DNA of 64,000 nt from Anisakis pegreffii (lineage: Eukaryota; Nematoda; Chromadorea; Rhabditida; Anisakidae): NCBI GenBank assembly GCA_035041965.1, contig JAPYMA010001212.1, positions 16,855 through 80,854 on the forward strand, written 5' to 3'. A program made the translations under genes and the position numbers. Below are positions 15,101 through 30,100 of this stretch, in pieces. How positions within the stretch are numbered: the first letter of the stretch is position 1; the number at the start of each line of letters is the position of its first letter. The notes under the pieces are model-generated. The model worked only from the letters and a program-made list of their open reading frames with translations. It had not been told where the DNA came from and did no database searches.

Positions 15101-18100
15101 CATATGAATTTATTGCCTTACAGATACGGCAATTAACGAAAGCTTCTTCGATTGTTTCGCTTCAGATCAAATGGCATGAACAAGAGCATAGTAGCTGAAT
15201 TCTTTTCCGATTGAGAGATTGAACACGATTTTTCCTAATTGTAAAGACTTCCTCTCGCTTAACGTAATCTTGAGGTGCTCGTGAAAATTTCTGGAGGTGC
15301 CGTCCTCTATTCACATAACCAATTGCTTAATTACTCTCACTGGCTAATTATAGGTGACCTGGGAATTTTTTAACCGAACCGAAAATTTTCAGTCAGAATG
15401 ATCTTGGAGTCTTCAAATGCACGCTTGTGAGAAATTACACTGTTTAGCGAGAATTTTTTGCATCAATAACCACACCACTCCTTAGTGAGAATCTAATTGA
15501 TTTAGCAAACTACTACTGCAATTGAACTCATTGAATGTTTCAGCGACATTTCCTCAAATATTTCACTGAAATGTATTCATTGCATCATGATTACTGCATT
15601 ACTTTTTGTCAACGTTCTCCTTCAATTTTGCAAAATTGGCCTCATTTAATCAAGTACGTACGTTTACTAAGCACCATCACAGCAAACTAAACAAATACTC
15701 CTCAAAACTAAGGCACTTACAGTAAAAAAATATACTTCTCCAGTCTTCGCACGATATTGTTGTCGGAAAACTTGTTGAGTGTAAACTAACCTATCAACTG
15801 AAGTAATCAACTTCTTAGGATAAATGAGCCCAATTTATTTCATTTGAAAGTATAAAAATGCGCTTATGATACATACTTCGTTCCAAAAGAATGCATAAAT
15901 TCCTCTCCAAACAATTCAAGATGCGTTCTCATACTCAAACCTTCTCCATTACCAAAATACACCTAATTCTCAAGTACCCATCGTCTTCGAGTTGAATATA
16001 TATTGCAATTTTCTCGCGTAGCACTTCAGACATTGATAGCTTTCAAGTATCAAACGACAATTCGTCGCATTCAACAAAAGTTGTTTCACGATGAAACATA
16101 TATGGGATCTGAACAATTCAATATGATTCGATGATTTAGAGACCCCTGACGACTGTTCCTCCTTACCTCATCGTTCGTGAGTTGAGTTGCAGAGGTTCGT
16201 CGCCTCCAAATGGGTACTGGTTCGTCGGATTTCCTCAGTTGATCGAGTACGACCGAAGCGAGCGATTCACTTCGTTGCCTCGAATCAAGCTGAAATTAAA
16301 GAAGACATTTGCTAATGCCAAATTTCCGAAGCATGTGCAGCTTGAAGATTGATATTTGAAGTGATGTGATTCGTGAGCATTCGATCCAAAACAACAAATC
16401 ATAGATCAAATGCAATGTAAGATTACAACTGTTAAATGAAACGAAAATGGTGACCTGACCGTCTGTAAAGAATATCTTCGAATAAGCATTCTGCTCAATT
16501 TATTCTAAACACCTAGCAGTTCGTGAATAGTGGTAGCAGTGGCTTGAATAATCAGATTACAAGGATGTTGAATCGAATGAAAACAATTATGAAAGGAGTT
16601 CACGAACTGATTCACATGTTTGGACATAAATATTTTTGTGCAAACATAAGGCATTGTGGACATCTTAAATGTATAATTCATTTTGCTTTTCGACAATCTT
16701 TTTGCTCTATTTTTCTCGGGTCTCAAACTTCCTCTATCCACTCAACACTAAAAAAACGAACGCAACACATTGATGCTCTTAATGCCTTTAAAATAAACTA
16801 TACAAGAGCTCAAAACCGATTGAAAATCGTCGACTTGGAAGTGCTTCCGAAGTCAACTTTTTCCACTTCCGCAAACAATCTTTTATATATTCAATTCAGT
16901 GTCTGTTGACTAAATGGGCACAGTTTGAATTGATATGTTTGATAAATAGTGCGCTGCTCAGTGGAGGGAGGATTCATTCTGAAGGATAAGATCGTTTTTA
17001 TATCGATTAAAACAGCGAACTTTCAGAGGATCTTGTGAATGAGAAGAAAAAAACTGCGTAAACAAAGACTAAACCCTTGGGATGTATCCGAATCATCTCA
17101 ACCAGAAGAAAGCCCCTCTTAGAAGCTGAGGAAAATGGAAGGAACAGGTAATCGGACTCATCATACCTGATGTTGACTAGTTTTTTGTGCATCAAGATCG
17201 CATACAGTCTGATCAAGCCGACTCTTTTCTTCCTCGATTATTAATGTTTGATCATTAATAATAGTCGGTAATGATGGCCTACAAATAAAGTTCTTCTTAA
17301 AATAAATCAGATCATTGATTCATAATACAGATTAAGATGTGTGCATTCGAATTTCAGGAATCATCAAACAGATTGTTGTCTCAATAATTTAACAATCCAT
17401 TACTGTGGAATGAGGCGAACTCATATGCATATATGTGCGGTACATACGAGTATCGGATGCATAATATTGCTTCGTTCTATATTTTGCACTAACTGCCCAT
17501 AAATATGTCGGCGGATTTTCATGCGGTTTGGTAGTGTGAAGAGGACGCTTGTGAATCTTCTTCTTCACGGTTCAACTCTGCGTATCATGAAGCATAAAAA
17601 TGCGGAATATCCCCTTCCGGAACTTATTACTGCTGAACTTTGATTACTTGTTTCCCTGACAGATAGTTCGGAAACCCGCTTGCTGTTGATTACAGACAGG
17701 GGACTTGAAATCTCAGAATGCGGTGTGAATTTCATAAAATCGAACGCAACGATAACTGGGTTTGTGTTTTGCTTGCCAGAGAAAGACAGTGAAAGCATTT
17801 CAAATTGTCACTAACATCGATTGCCGTTTAGGCTTTGATGGTGTTGCACGTAAACGTCGCCTACATCGATAATAATTTTGTCCTACTATCGGAGAGGACA
17901 CAATACTTATCTGAAATTTTCGTACACCTTAGGGAATGGCCGCGTTGAGACTGCTACAGGTTGTCGTCTCATTTGAATAAGAGCCACTCAACATTCAATG
18001 CATGAAATCATCACATCCACTCAAATACAATGCAAAGTGCAATCAATTAACAGTCCTCAAAACTGAAATGTTTTCTTCGAAATGAACAGTTGACTGCACG

Positions 18101-21100
18101 AAAAAAAAGAAACTCTAAATCGACTGTGGACATTACCGTTGATTTTTCCGTCGTGAACGAATCAACTTATCGCATCATCAAGCGAAATCTTACGTTTAGC
18201 ATAGCCAAAGCAGAAGACATTCAAGGAATCGATAAATACCAGTAAGCAAATATAATGGCAAAACTTCGTCGAAGCAATTGAAGAATTTTTGTTATAGATC
18301 AATAAATGATCAAAACTGATGATTGTGATCAGTAAAATCAGAGAATTTGAGGATATTTCAATGAACCTTAGGGTTGTTACAATGAAATGTTAGCAAAGTA
18401 GTGGAGAGGTGCGGATATTTCGCATTGAATAAGAGACTAAGCGAGCAAGATTTATAATTGTAATAATTGCCGTTTTTTTGACTTACAGTACAAATGCTCT
18501 TCGAATGTGAACTACTACCTGTGTGGTGGTGTGGCTATGTGGTTATTCGGTTTTAATGTTGAACGGTTTGCACAAAACGCGATTTTTACACGCAACAAAA
18601 CATCAGCGATAATCGCAAACACATGTACACGTTCGTTTCTGTTGCGTATTGTTGTGTACGTATGAACGAACATAAAAACATTTCGAGAATACAACCTAAG
18701 ATATTGCACAGAAAAAGAACTGATGCAAAGAAAATCACATCAGCAGCAATCTCGATAACGATCTCAATTAACAGACGTCTCATCAGCAAAAAGCAAAAAC
18801 ACAATCAAATAGCCTCAAGAATGCACTGCGAAAACGCTGGCCATCTTCAATGCACAGAGCAGTCGGCAATTAAATCATTTAATGAGGCTCTATGAAATCT
18901 TAAAACACAGTTAGCCACCGATTCTCACCACCGATCATAGCGGCGGCGGGATGTTTAAAGAATCGGGAAACCATTATACTTCTCATGAATTCATTGTCGT
19001 ATGTATCAGTCAAAGACATTCCAGCATTCGATAGGACTATGGAGATTCAGAATGTGGCAAAATGAATGATTTTAATTAGTGAGTAGTCACCTGTGCAGCA
19101 CCAGACATCGCATAGTCTTTTTTGGTAAGGGCTTGTTGAATAGCGGCAACTGAAGTAGACGGTTGCTTTGTGGTGAAACAACAGCTCGCGAATAGTTTCC
19201 TGAAAACAAATTTGGGCAAATTAAACAGTTTCCTGAAAGAAAAAATTGTGATCTCATGAACGACTGATTAATTGCATTGGATGGAACAGATCAACTATTG
19301 TTTCCGATCAAACAATGACGAACAGAATGGCTGCTTATGAAGTAGGCTGCTTATGAAGGTGATTGAGATAAGATCCTTTGCATAGTAATCATCATCAATT
19401 GATACAACTTTCTATGAAGTGATCATTCATACGGGCTAACTGCTCAATCGGCTAATTGGCTCTTTCTGCGGTTCTACGAATATCTCAGCGATTAGTTCGA
19501 GCGAATGATAAAAGAAGCGAATATATATTCGTAGACGAGAAGCTAGGCTCACAGCTATAATAGCCAGCCATGCCCTAAGGCATTGCTCACTTCAGCAGTT
19601 AACTTTTACTCATTATCAATGCTTTTGCAGCAGCAATAAACGAATAGTGTTCTGAGTTGTTTTTTTTCAAATGTTTCGTTACTCGAGAATGCTTTTGTTG
19701 TTGCTGCTGCTGCTGCTGCTGTGCTTCATACCTAAATCTTGCTCTCATTTCATCGTGGATGCAGGCAGCAAGCAAATCGATAACGATTAGCAAAACACAT
19801 TATGACATAATTCATTACAGGTTCAACAACAAAACAGATCCGATGTATTTTCCATCCAGAGAATTGTGTTCACAAGCTGGTACTATCCATCAAATCCATC
19901 AAATGCGACCAGCAACTCATACGTGCAAGTTTTACGTGAAATACGATCTGTGGCCTATAAAAACCACCACTCCAAGAATTCAACTGACTGCACACAAAAT
20001 TCCAGTCGTTTAGAACGTATCACTTTTTTTTGTATAATCGTTCTCTATTTACTTTTGCAAAAATCTAAGTCGTCGACATTCACTCAATCAACTCGAAGCA
20101 ATTCCACACAATCATCAATTTTGCAAGCACTGAAACTTTTTTGTGGATTTCTCTCAGCTGCATGAAAAAGAGATGCGTGTGTGTGATAGTTCGTCTCGTT
20201 TAAAACTTTAAATTTTTTTTAAAAACTTCATCATGACTGGACCAAGTGAACAACTAGAAATGGAGCAGGTAATTGATCCTATATAACCAATACAACCTAC
20301 TTAAGAATTTTTATGTGTTTTGATTGTTTGAACAATGTGAGAAGTAGGACTCTTGCGATGCGATATCGCTAAGAGATTGTTGACTTATAGAAATCGATAA
20401 AGTTGATTTCATTTCTGAATTTACCATCATCAATCATTGTTAATATCGATTCAAAAGATTCTTCTAAATGCACCCACTCCCCTAACCTCAAATAGCACCA
20501 AAAAGAGTCTATTCTAAATTGCCAGAATGCTTATTGTGATGTCCTCCACAGATAAAGATCATTGAAACAAAACAATCATGAATTAGGTAAAAAGTAACTA
20601 TTGTAAATAAAAGTTGAACAATACGTAAGAGGTACTTTAAGAAGACTTTGTTGGCTAGTACATCAATTCTGATTATTCATATTTGTTATGAAATGTGTTG
20701 AGATACGACGCAAAGAAGATCTAACAAAGAGGTGCAGTGACAATGAAAAGCAAACACGAAATGAAACTTCTTCAGAAGCAGAGAAAAGCTTTCAGCATCA
20801 TCAAAAATACCAATATATAATGCAGAACACATTCCGAGATAATACTACTTCCAACTTATCGCTCGCTCGCAACTCCGAATTGCTCTAATTAACTGATCAA
20901 AACACATCGAACGAGTAGTCTTTTAGGATCGAAACTTAACTAAACGACTAGATTCAGGGTGGATATGAGATGCACTGAATTCTGCCATTATCGAAAGTGC
21001 ATGAAAGCTAAACAAAATTATGCGAACTGTCAAGATGCATGTGATCAACTACATATTGTGAAATCCTTGTGATGTAATAGAAAATCATGAAGACAACGAA

Positions 21101-24100
21101 TTGCAAACACACAAATAAATTCATCGGGTAGTTAAGTAGTGTGTTTGCACGCCATTGGACTAAGGCAAATCAAACGAATGAATAATTGCTGGTAAAGTGA
21201 GAAATGTGATCTGTAATCAATTTTCAGCTGCACACAACTGGTTCTTCCTCCATTTCATCGGTGAGGCGATAAATTCAAATTCCATTTTAATGAGACCTCA
21301 TCTCCTCCTCAGCATTCCAAACACACCACCTCTAAATTGCTTCTTACCTAATAATTTCAATATGTGTGTGTGTTTGGATTATGTCTGCGTCACACTTATT
21401 CGAAGATAATTGAGCGGCCAATTGAATGGACGAAAGAAATTGTTCGGTTTAAGATTTTATATTTTAGATTTAGTTTCAGAGAAATTCCTTTCAGAAAGAT
21501 AAATTTAATTGCTGGGCTGCAACAAAAATCTGGAATTTGCACCGCGAAAAGCTCTTCATTCACCTCTTTCAATCGTCAACAAAGGGAATGAATGATCAAT
21601 AAAATGGAAAAAAATGATCCAATGGTCATTCCGTATTTCATCAACCATTTTAAAGTCCGTTCCCGTTTTGAAGTCTTCTTAACTCGACGTAATTTATGCG
21701 ATCGTCTCAAATCAAAAAAAACTCCATCGCATCGTTTCCTATATAAACGCCCTTGTGCGTACTCCTTAACAATGGAATTTCTCAACACTCGATTTGCAAT
21801 TAATAACACTGCATCAAGGACAATTCACAATGAATTCGGTTTGCATTAAGTGAAATGCGAGTGCGATCGTGTGCAACGCAACATGCAACCGGCTTACAAA
21901 GCTACCAACGAACGGGCATTTGTGAGTAAAACTACGAAATAATTGCTTCCGATGAAGAGATTTCAAAAAACAAACAATATGTTTCCACTACAAAGTTATT
22001 TGTTTTTCTGCAGAATTGATAGTGATCAGGATGATTAAATGATTAGCATTTTTTCTTCTGACTCGTTCCAGCAATATAGCAAAAAAGCATCAGTCAGTGA
22101 GAAACGATTCAATCGCTCTCCACTTGATTAACTACGCATTCCATCCATCCCGGACATAACCAACGAGTAAGATCAATTAGCTATCTGCTCACTCGATAAG
22201 CGGCACGCATAAAAAATCCATGATCCTCTCCGGAAATTATCATTTCGTGGGCAGAGAACTCTTCTTCAGAGACGTATGTTCAGGATTTATTAAGCTTTCG
22301 AGGCTGAGCTTTTGAGCTTTCGAGAAATTTTCGTAGCTGGCACGAGCAGAGTTTCAGGTTCAAACTCTTAGGATCAACTCCCAGATGTGATGATCTGAAT
22401 TTGGATAGATGTGCTGAGATAAGGCAAACTTACCGAAGAGTGCGGCATGACGATTGAAACTTTTGTTGGAAATAATCATAAAGAAACATTTGTTGTGAAG
22501 TTTGATAGATGACAGGCAATACTGCTTGGAATACTAATGAAATGCGCCTCAGCAATTCCAGATGACTAAATAGCACAAAGCGTCTGAATTCGTTTCATAA
22601 AGAAACATCATACGTTGTTCGCATACAAGCAACATAATTGCTTATGATAGCTCTTCCTTCTTTCTTTCCATTTTTTTCCAACGCTGAATTCCAACGTTCC
22701 CAACGAATCAATCATCCAAAACAGAACAAGTCGCAAATCGTGTTTGCCGTTCGGCTTTTCCGTTCAATTGTTTTGTTCTCATTCTTTGATACACACGGGA
22801 AACTAGCAATTGCTCATAAAACCAATACAACTCTTCATATTATAAATCGATGTGCTACCCGCAGCAATGTTGCCTTCAACTTGCCTATTATGAATGCTCG
22901 CATTCAAACTGACTGCAGATCAACATCAAATCATCGCAGATCTCTATTCAGTTAACTGAATTACAAATAAAACGCTATGAATATATTTTCATCTATCAAT
23001 AAGAAATGAATCAAAATTTCTAAGATATATCAAAACTTTTGCTTGCTTAACGAGATGTAAAATGATTTCTGAAAAGAAACAATTATAATGAGATTTGACA
23101 CTGAAATGCACACTTATCGTGAAAATTTCCGAAAAACTTTTGCTTCAAACACCGAAGTGTTTCACCATTTCTTAAACACATAGAGTGGATGAAACTCTTT
23201 CAGATGATTCACCTCACCATCGATTACAACCGTCGTAATGGTGACGGATTATTGAGGTTAGATGTGAATGCGCATGCATTAACTTATCGTCTACATATGC
23301 ATGCTGAATGCACATGAATTGGCGCAAAAACACCTAATTATGGCAGTGATTGCTCTATTTTATTATGTAATTATACGATAATGGAACTAACTCATTGTTA
23401 ATATGTACATACTTCCATGAAAAAAATAGCAAAATCGAACTGGTACAAAAGAACTTTTTTGATCGATTATTGTGCATTTTGTATACTTTTGTTCGTTTGT
23501 TTTTCGGATTCGTTTGCTGTCATCACTGGCTGTCAGTCAGCAAACTCACGAAGTGATCGCAGTGTAAACGAAGAAGAACTTTCTTCTTGTACAACATTCA
23601 ACTTGGGCTTGCAGATGAAAACCACTAGGCATCATCACTCAAACAGAACATCATTATGCGAACGAACGCATTTGTCCGTTGTTTGTTTGCAATAATTTTC
23701 TTCGCTTTGTTTTACAGCAGCAGCTAGGAGGCGTTTCATTTGACGACGACGATAACGATGAATCAAAAAGTAAATGCAAAACAAGATCAGTTGCATACTC
23801 ATTGTCAGATATGAGGAATTTTGTGCACGATTTTGAAATTCTCTAAACGCAATGCTTGTTGCACCCACCGTGCGCTAATGCTCACTACTCATTTGAGCTT
23901 AAACTTACTGTGTGAATTAGTTGAATTCTTTTAATGAGTGTGTCACTGAAAAAAGAATGTAAATTTTGAGTGTAAGGAGCTGGGGAGATGCATAAAACAT
24001 GCATGATTAGTTGCACATTTGAGAAAACAACACCCAGAACGTGATTCCTTCAAACTGAAATGGCCAAGAGGATCAATTATCTCACTGGTAGGGATCAAAC

Positions 24101-27100
24101 GAATGGATCATTCGATGGTGCGACATAGTCATCGAAATAGTTTTTTGGTACATTCATTTCGAGTGTGTACTGTGGATTTCCTTTGCAAATCGATGGTATT
24201 ATCTTTGGAAGATATTGCTATCGTTAAAGCTACATTCATTCATCATAGCTTCGAGTCTAGATTTTGTTTACGATCAGTTCACAATACGACGAAATTGAGC
24301 AATTTCCAAATCTGGCTCTCTAGCCGTATTTCTTCGCAAATTTTCGGTGAGATATCCATATTCATCACTAATCGCCGCCTCATCGCATCCGACCAGTCAA
24401 TGATAATAGAACAAGAACTAACGCTTTTGTTTTGAAACGTGTTTGGGCTGTCTCGGATTGCTGCTCCGCTTTCTTTGATGCTATCTTCAACTCGACAGCC
24501 GTAGACGATTCTATTGGCTCGGGTGGTCGTTTCTTTGTCGATGACGGTGGAACACGAACCTTTTTCGATACACAAGATTCGCTGAAAGTTAATCGAACAT
24601 TTCGGAAGATTTATGAGAGTTCAGCTTGTTCAGATATATGAGAATATATGTGGTCTGCTCGTCTAGCCAGCGGACTGGCTAAAATCAAGGAAGGCTAAAA
24701 TAGTGCAAACGGAAACATTGCGCGCACTGTGACCAACAACGTTACAAACACGTTTGATAGCCTGGACAATGCACAATAATTCAGGCCATATGAGTATTGA
24801 GCATACGACATGCCATACGAATTGAATCAAATCGATTGCTATTTCGGATTATTTGAGAAATTATTTTGCTGAGAAATACAACGAAAACATCAATGAAAAT
24901 TCAAGACAAAAGTCAGCTATGTGAAAATCTGCTGTGCTCAAGAAGAGCCACACAGAATGAAATGAAGATATCTCTGGCACACAACTCATCAAGAATACAT
25001 CAAATGAACCATTTCATAGGCGGCCTTGCAGGAATGAGCGATGGAATGAATGGAGAAAAAGCTCTTACATGATACGCTCGTTACGTTCATGATGTTCAAC
25101 ATTGCTCATGACTATAATATTTTTTTTGTATCAGACATTCATATGATCATGAACAATAATGTAGCATTGCTTGCTTGGTATGTGAACGTTTAATGTGCGA
25201 GCATTTTCTCACACATCAATCGAAGCTGTCAGATTGAAAACAAGAAAGAAACCAGAGGCGGGCAGTGATAAATCCATAAACTTTCAAAAACATTCCATCA
25301 AGAGCAATGATCGTGTGCCATCAATATCGAAATATTGAATTGCTAAGCAACATTTTAGCGCACAACCAAAGGAATATCGCGATCGAAAAAGCAGATATAC
25401 CGGGTGATAACTGTCATCGGATGAATGAATAATGGCCGACTGCTTTCGTTGTCTTGACGAATTGACGGACCCCTTGAGAACGTTCGTTCGAGTACATATT
25501 ATAGAAGATGGTTTAGGAGTGTGATCAGTTTTGATTTTGAGTGCAATTCAATCAGCAAATAAATAAAATCAAAATAATTGCTGAAATATTTCAACTGAAG
25601 CAAAGTCGTTTTCTTATTGATTCACCATCAGTTAAGTGGCAACGCAGCATCCATCCATCTCACGATCAGTTAGTTGTCATTCAATTGGGTTCATTAGATT
25701 TTTTTTTTTGCTCATTCTCTTTTGACTTTATTGCACCAAATTATAAAATCACACGGAATTTCACATTTCAGCAGGAATCGCATTGTGCTCGACCGTTTGG
25801 AATTTCGTTTGGAAGGAGAATTAAGAAAATTTGACTAGCTGTCATGAGGAGATGAGAGACGGAAGCACTGAAAAAATAATAAGAAGTGAGCCAGACGTTT
25901 TTCTTTTTCTATGAAAAACGATCAGAGTGATTAGAGCGTATCTTGCATGGAAGAAAAATTCTTTGATAGGTCATTATTACAGCTTCTCAACAGTATGGTG
26001 GTTATCAGTAGATCATTTTATTACTATTTGTTGATTATCTTGCTGGCATATGAGGAGTACTTGCTGTAGTGGATACAGGTGAATGGGAGACGATAATTTC
26101 TGAGCAAACAATGCTAGCTGCTATGAGCACCATCTGAATGGTTGATATGATTTTTAGTCATAAATGTAAGTTTAAGCAGAATACCGACAGGTAAAAAGGA
26201 CTGGAAAAATGTTCGGAAATCGCCGCATGTGTGTGATATCTTTCTGTTTCGTATTGCCTCTACCAAATATCCTTTGAAAACGAATGTGAAACACACACAC
26301 AAATAATTCGAAAATAATTCAGCGAAAAAATTGCGTCGCCATTGGCATATTACAGGCCATCATCTTGAAGTGGTATCAAGATGCGGAGCGCACTTCGAAT
26401 GGGTAATAAAATGCGAAATAATGGGCGACAACACTAGTCGGTCGGTCGTTTCGTTTTGATTTTATTGGAATTTGATTTGAGGCGAAAAACAAAACAAAAA
26501 ACAAAAATAAGTGGTGTGAACGAATAAATTTGACATACATCTTATGACTTAAAAGAGTGTAGCGGAACAAACAAACAAACAAACACACATAGATAGCAGC
26601 GCCTATTAGTAAATCGCAAAAATTGCATTGAAGATGACAACTAAAAAGGTTTGCCGACTGTCATTCGTGATAAGAAAATGGTGAGGTGATTGGAATGTGT
26701 CGATGTTTTTAGAGAATCGTTGGGATGGAGGCGACATGAAACGCTTGTTGTTAAGATTCTCCTTATTAGTTTCATAGCAGCAGTTCAGGATCTCAGATAA
26801 ACGCTCAACTGAATCGACTAAATAGACAAATACCCGTTGGTATGAAGCCAGCAGAGACACATGAAAAACGACTAATTGATGCTTGTTTACAATATCATTA
26901 TTTCGGAGTTTTTGTCAAAGGGGAACATTCAGCGCAATGCTGCCTTCTCATCGGAAGGCGCTCGGAAGTCGATGAAAAACATCAAGTCTTAAGTGGAACA
27001 CAAAACGCAAAAGTTGATAACGCACAGAGCAAGCGATCCGATACGCTTCTAGAGTGAATAAAAGAATTTTATTATCAGGTAAGAGCTGAACTGAACTGAA

Positions 27101-30100
27101 CTGAACCAGATGAGCGTATAGCCATAGACAACTGCAAAGATTTTATGTTGCAGTAGCAGCAGCAGCAGCAAGATTTTTGGAGTTGAAGTAGTGCAAAAAC
27201 TGGATTTCCTAGAGTAGCTATTGGATAAATGCGTATTGTCAATCCTGTCCACAGAAAAATACAGCTTTATGCACAGGTACATATCGCTGTTACTTCAACT
27301 CAAATATATACGTTTATCTGAGCTTTCATCAATGTTTTCTCAATGATTCAGTCATTTCTATAGCTATAATCACAACGCACACTTTTTACATTGCGTTTGA
27401 ATCAGAGGCGTGCGATTGCTTGAAGTATTCTAGAATTTGTCGTGATTGGAACGAACACCCGACAAGTCGTCCCAAAACACATAGAATGTTGCCTAGTTCA
27501 CATAACGCAGTCAATAGTTCAAATCTCAACTGGCGAATCACGAAACATCTTATGCGAATAAATATCTGATTCGAAATTCGCTTGAAAATTAGTCGAATTA
27601 CATTTCGATCTGACGATCGATAATTCTGCACTCTTTTCCATCTTGCATTGATCTTGTGGAAGAATCAAGTTGCATTTTCAAGTTATCACTTATGGATTTC
27701 TTTTTTTGTTGTGAAAAATTGTAAATTCAACAAAACAGTTCTGGTTCGACCATCTTACCTTCGGCATTCGTTTGTGAACACAACTCCTTCACCAAGCTCG
27801 ACCGCTTTAAGAGATTCATCAACGCTGATCTCTTTCAACACCTTCTTCTTCACTTTCGGTAAACGAATTCGCAATGCGGGTGCCTCACAAAAACTGAACG
27901 TTTTCAGAATGGTCATCACTTTGGCGGTGTTCGATGGCGAGTTCCTGAAACGTAAACGAGCATTTCGTCGAATCCGCCGCTTCCATTGGTTATGAGTCGT
28001 GTGAAGGGTGCACTCGAACAATGAGTTGAAAATTCATTTCGTACATTCCACTAATAAAATATTTGAGAAGTTCGCTAAGTTTTCTCGAATGGTTTACTTT
28101 TGTTTGTGGTGGACTACTCTTTTTAGGTTGTGCTGAAGCAACATTAGTTTGAGATTAATGTTCTACACTGCAGAATTATGAAAGTACCCAATGGCATAAG
28201 ATCCAACAGTGACTCCTTGATTTTTAAGAGATCATATTCTTCAAAACGGCGAAAAATTTCGAACCTGACCCCCAGTTATATTGTGATAATACGGAAACTG
28301 ATAATAAAGGCGATCATAACTTAACGAAGGTAGAAAACGAAACTTTTATGACGCGGAAAACTGGTTGCGGTTATAAAAATGTAACAAAAACTCTTTGAAT
28401 CTGTTTTGAATGAATCATTTGTGAATGAATCAATGAATTATTTGTTAAGCAAAGCAACAAAATGGCTCAAAAAACTCCTTTGATGGACACAGTTATTAAT
28501 AGAAGGGTAAATCTGAAAGATGAACAATAAAACGGAAATTCGTTTAGATTCACCCTGTGCATACAAGATGAACTGTGGTGCTGGCATTGACAATTGGCCT
28601 GAAATATAGTAGTCACTCACACGGTTAAATCATTATTACTTGGTGGCTTAACAATCAATCAACATAGGTCAATTATGATCATTTAGTTGCAGCTGAGTTC
28701 GCTCCAATCGCAACTGAGTTCCGTTCATTCGACGATTTTCATTGACATGGCCATGAAATACTACTTCCTTTATGCTCCTTCATGATTGACAAACTTACAT
28801 TATTTGACAAAAAATTGCGATGACATCTGTGACTTCCTACGATAACAGCCACTTTATAAGTAACTGACATAATGAGCATGGACTGGTCTGACTAGCTTTC
28901 AATTCATCGATCTATAGAGCAAACAACTTATTTTTTGTTCTCAAAAAATCTTTCTGATAATCTACGGTAATGGATTAGTCATTGCTTGAGAAATAAGATT
29001 CGAAAAATCTCAACGAGAACTCAATTGCAATTCGATGCAAACCGATTAACAGCGAAAAAAATTTCTGCTGATGATCACATGTGAAAAATGTGTTTCAAAT
29101 TTCACAACCAACAAAACAGTTGATAAAAATGAGATTTGCAACCGCTAAATTCTAAATTGTGTGCACAAACACTTCAAAAAAAAAAACACAACTGAAATTT
29201 CACCCGATTAAACAACTTAAATGTGAAACTTACGGACAGTGCATTAGCTAACAACAAACTACTACTGTGAAACTACTGCAATTGCAAATGGTAACTCAAA
29301 GAGAAATTATTCATTTGAACGAAAATTAACGAAAAATTTCAGCGAATAAGCAAAAAGAATGAGAAACTCATTCTGAGCAGTAAATTAAATGAGAGTGAAT
29401 TGATAGAGTCTTGAAAAATGGACAGTTTGATCGCATACTTTTCGATTGATCTGATTTGACTGATATTCATCTCGTCACACTTAGGACCAATCCACGTGCC
29501 CGGAACAGGTGCTTTTCTCAGTTTTTTTCGTTCACCTGCAAATTCAGTTAACTATCAGAAGCCTTCGAATTGGCCTCAAGTTAGAGCCTCCTTCCGTCCG
29601 CTTCATTCATTTCGAATCAATTCGGAAATCTGAATAAGGAATCGAATGTAGAGCTTAATGAGTAACAGGTGATCGATAGGGGAACGGTGAATGTAGCATT
29701 CGGTGAACTTTAAAATGGATCAAATATTTTCACTGAAATTCTAAATGAAGATTTTGCAATGGAAGTTTGTTAGGTTATGGAAATTGTCCGGTTCAAGCGT
29801 TCCACTAACAATAGTCATTCGAACTGCACACACTTATCAGTGTTGCTATCTGGCATTTTGAAACAGAAACCGAAAATGGTCTCGAGTGTAAGCAAGAGAC
29901 ACCAACTGCTGATGCACACACCAAGTACTCATTACCTCAATAAGATTGATCCAAAGACTCACTCTATCTTTGAGCATATAATCAGTAAATGAGTCAAAAT
30001 ACTGGTCTTGTTGAAAAGAGGAGGAAAGTGGAACGATTGGCAGTTAGAACGTGAAGATATGGAAAACGAGATGCAGAAAATGCATCATCCATTAAATCAT

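Larger units (their letters stand above)
24582..27758 (-). other. Intron of the giant gene
   Basis: AT-rich with AAAC and CTGAA short repeats and one unplaced exon-like segment at 26.64-26.82 kb; nothing else supported. Confidence 0.45.

Noticed and set aside
20233..20268. ATG plus 11 codons ending at a donor-like gtaatt (plus strand)
   Set aside because: Too short, lies in a giant-gene intron, and no convincing downstream exon was found.
23635..23868. Minus frame with a hydrophobic stretch resembling a membrane helix
   Set aside because: No splice sites fitting the chain and AT-rich composition; likely chance.
24279..24575. 98-codon minus frame overlapping the exon at 24581-24423
   Set aside because: The +1-shifted frame gives the Lys/Pro-rich peptide that fits the phase from the exon at 27759.
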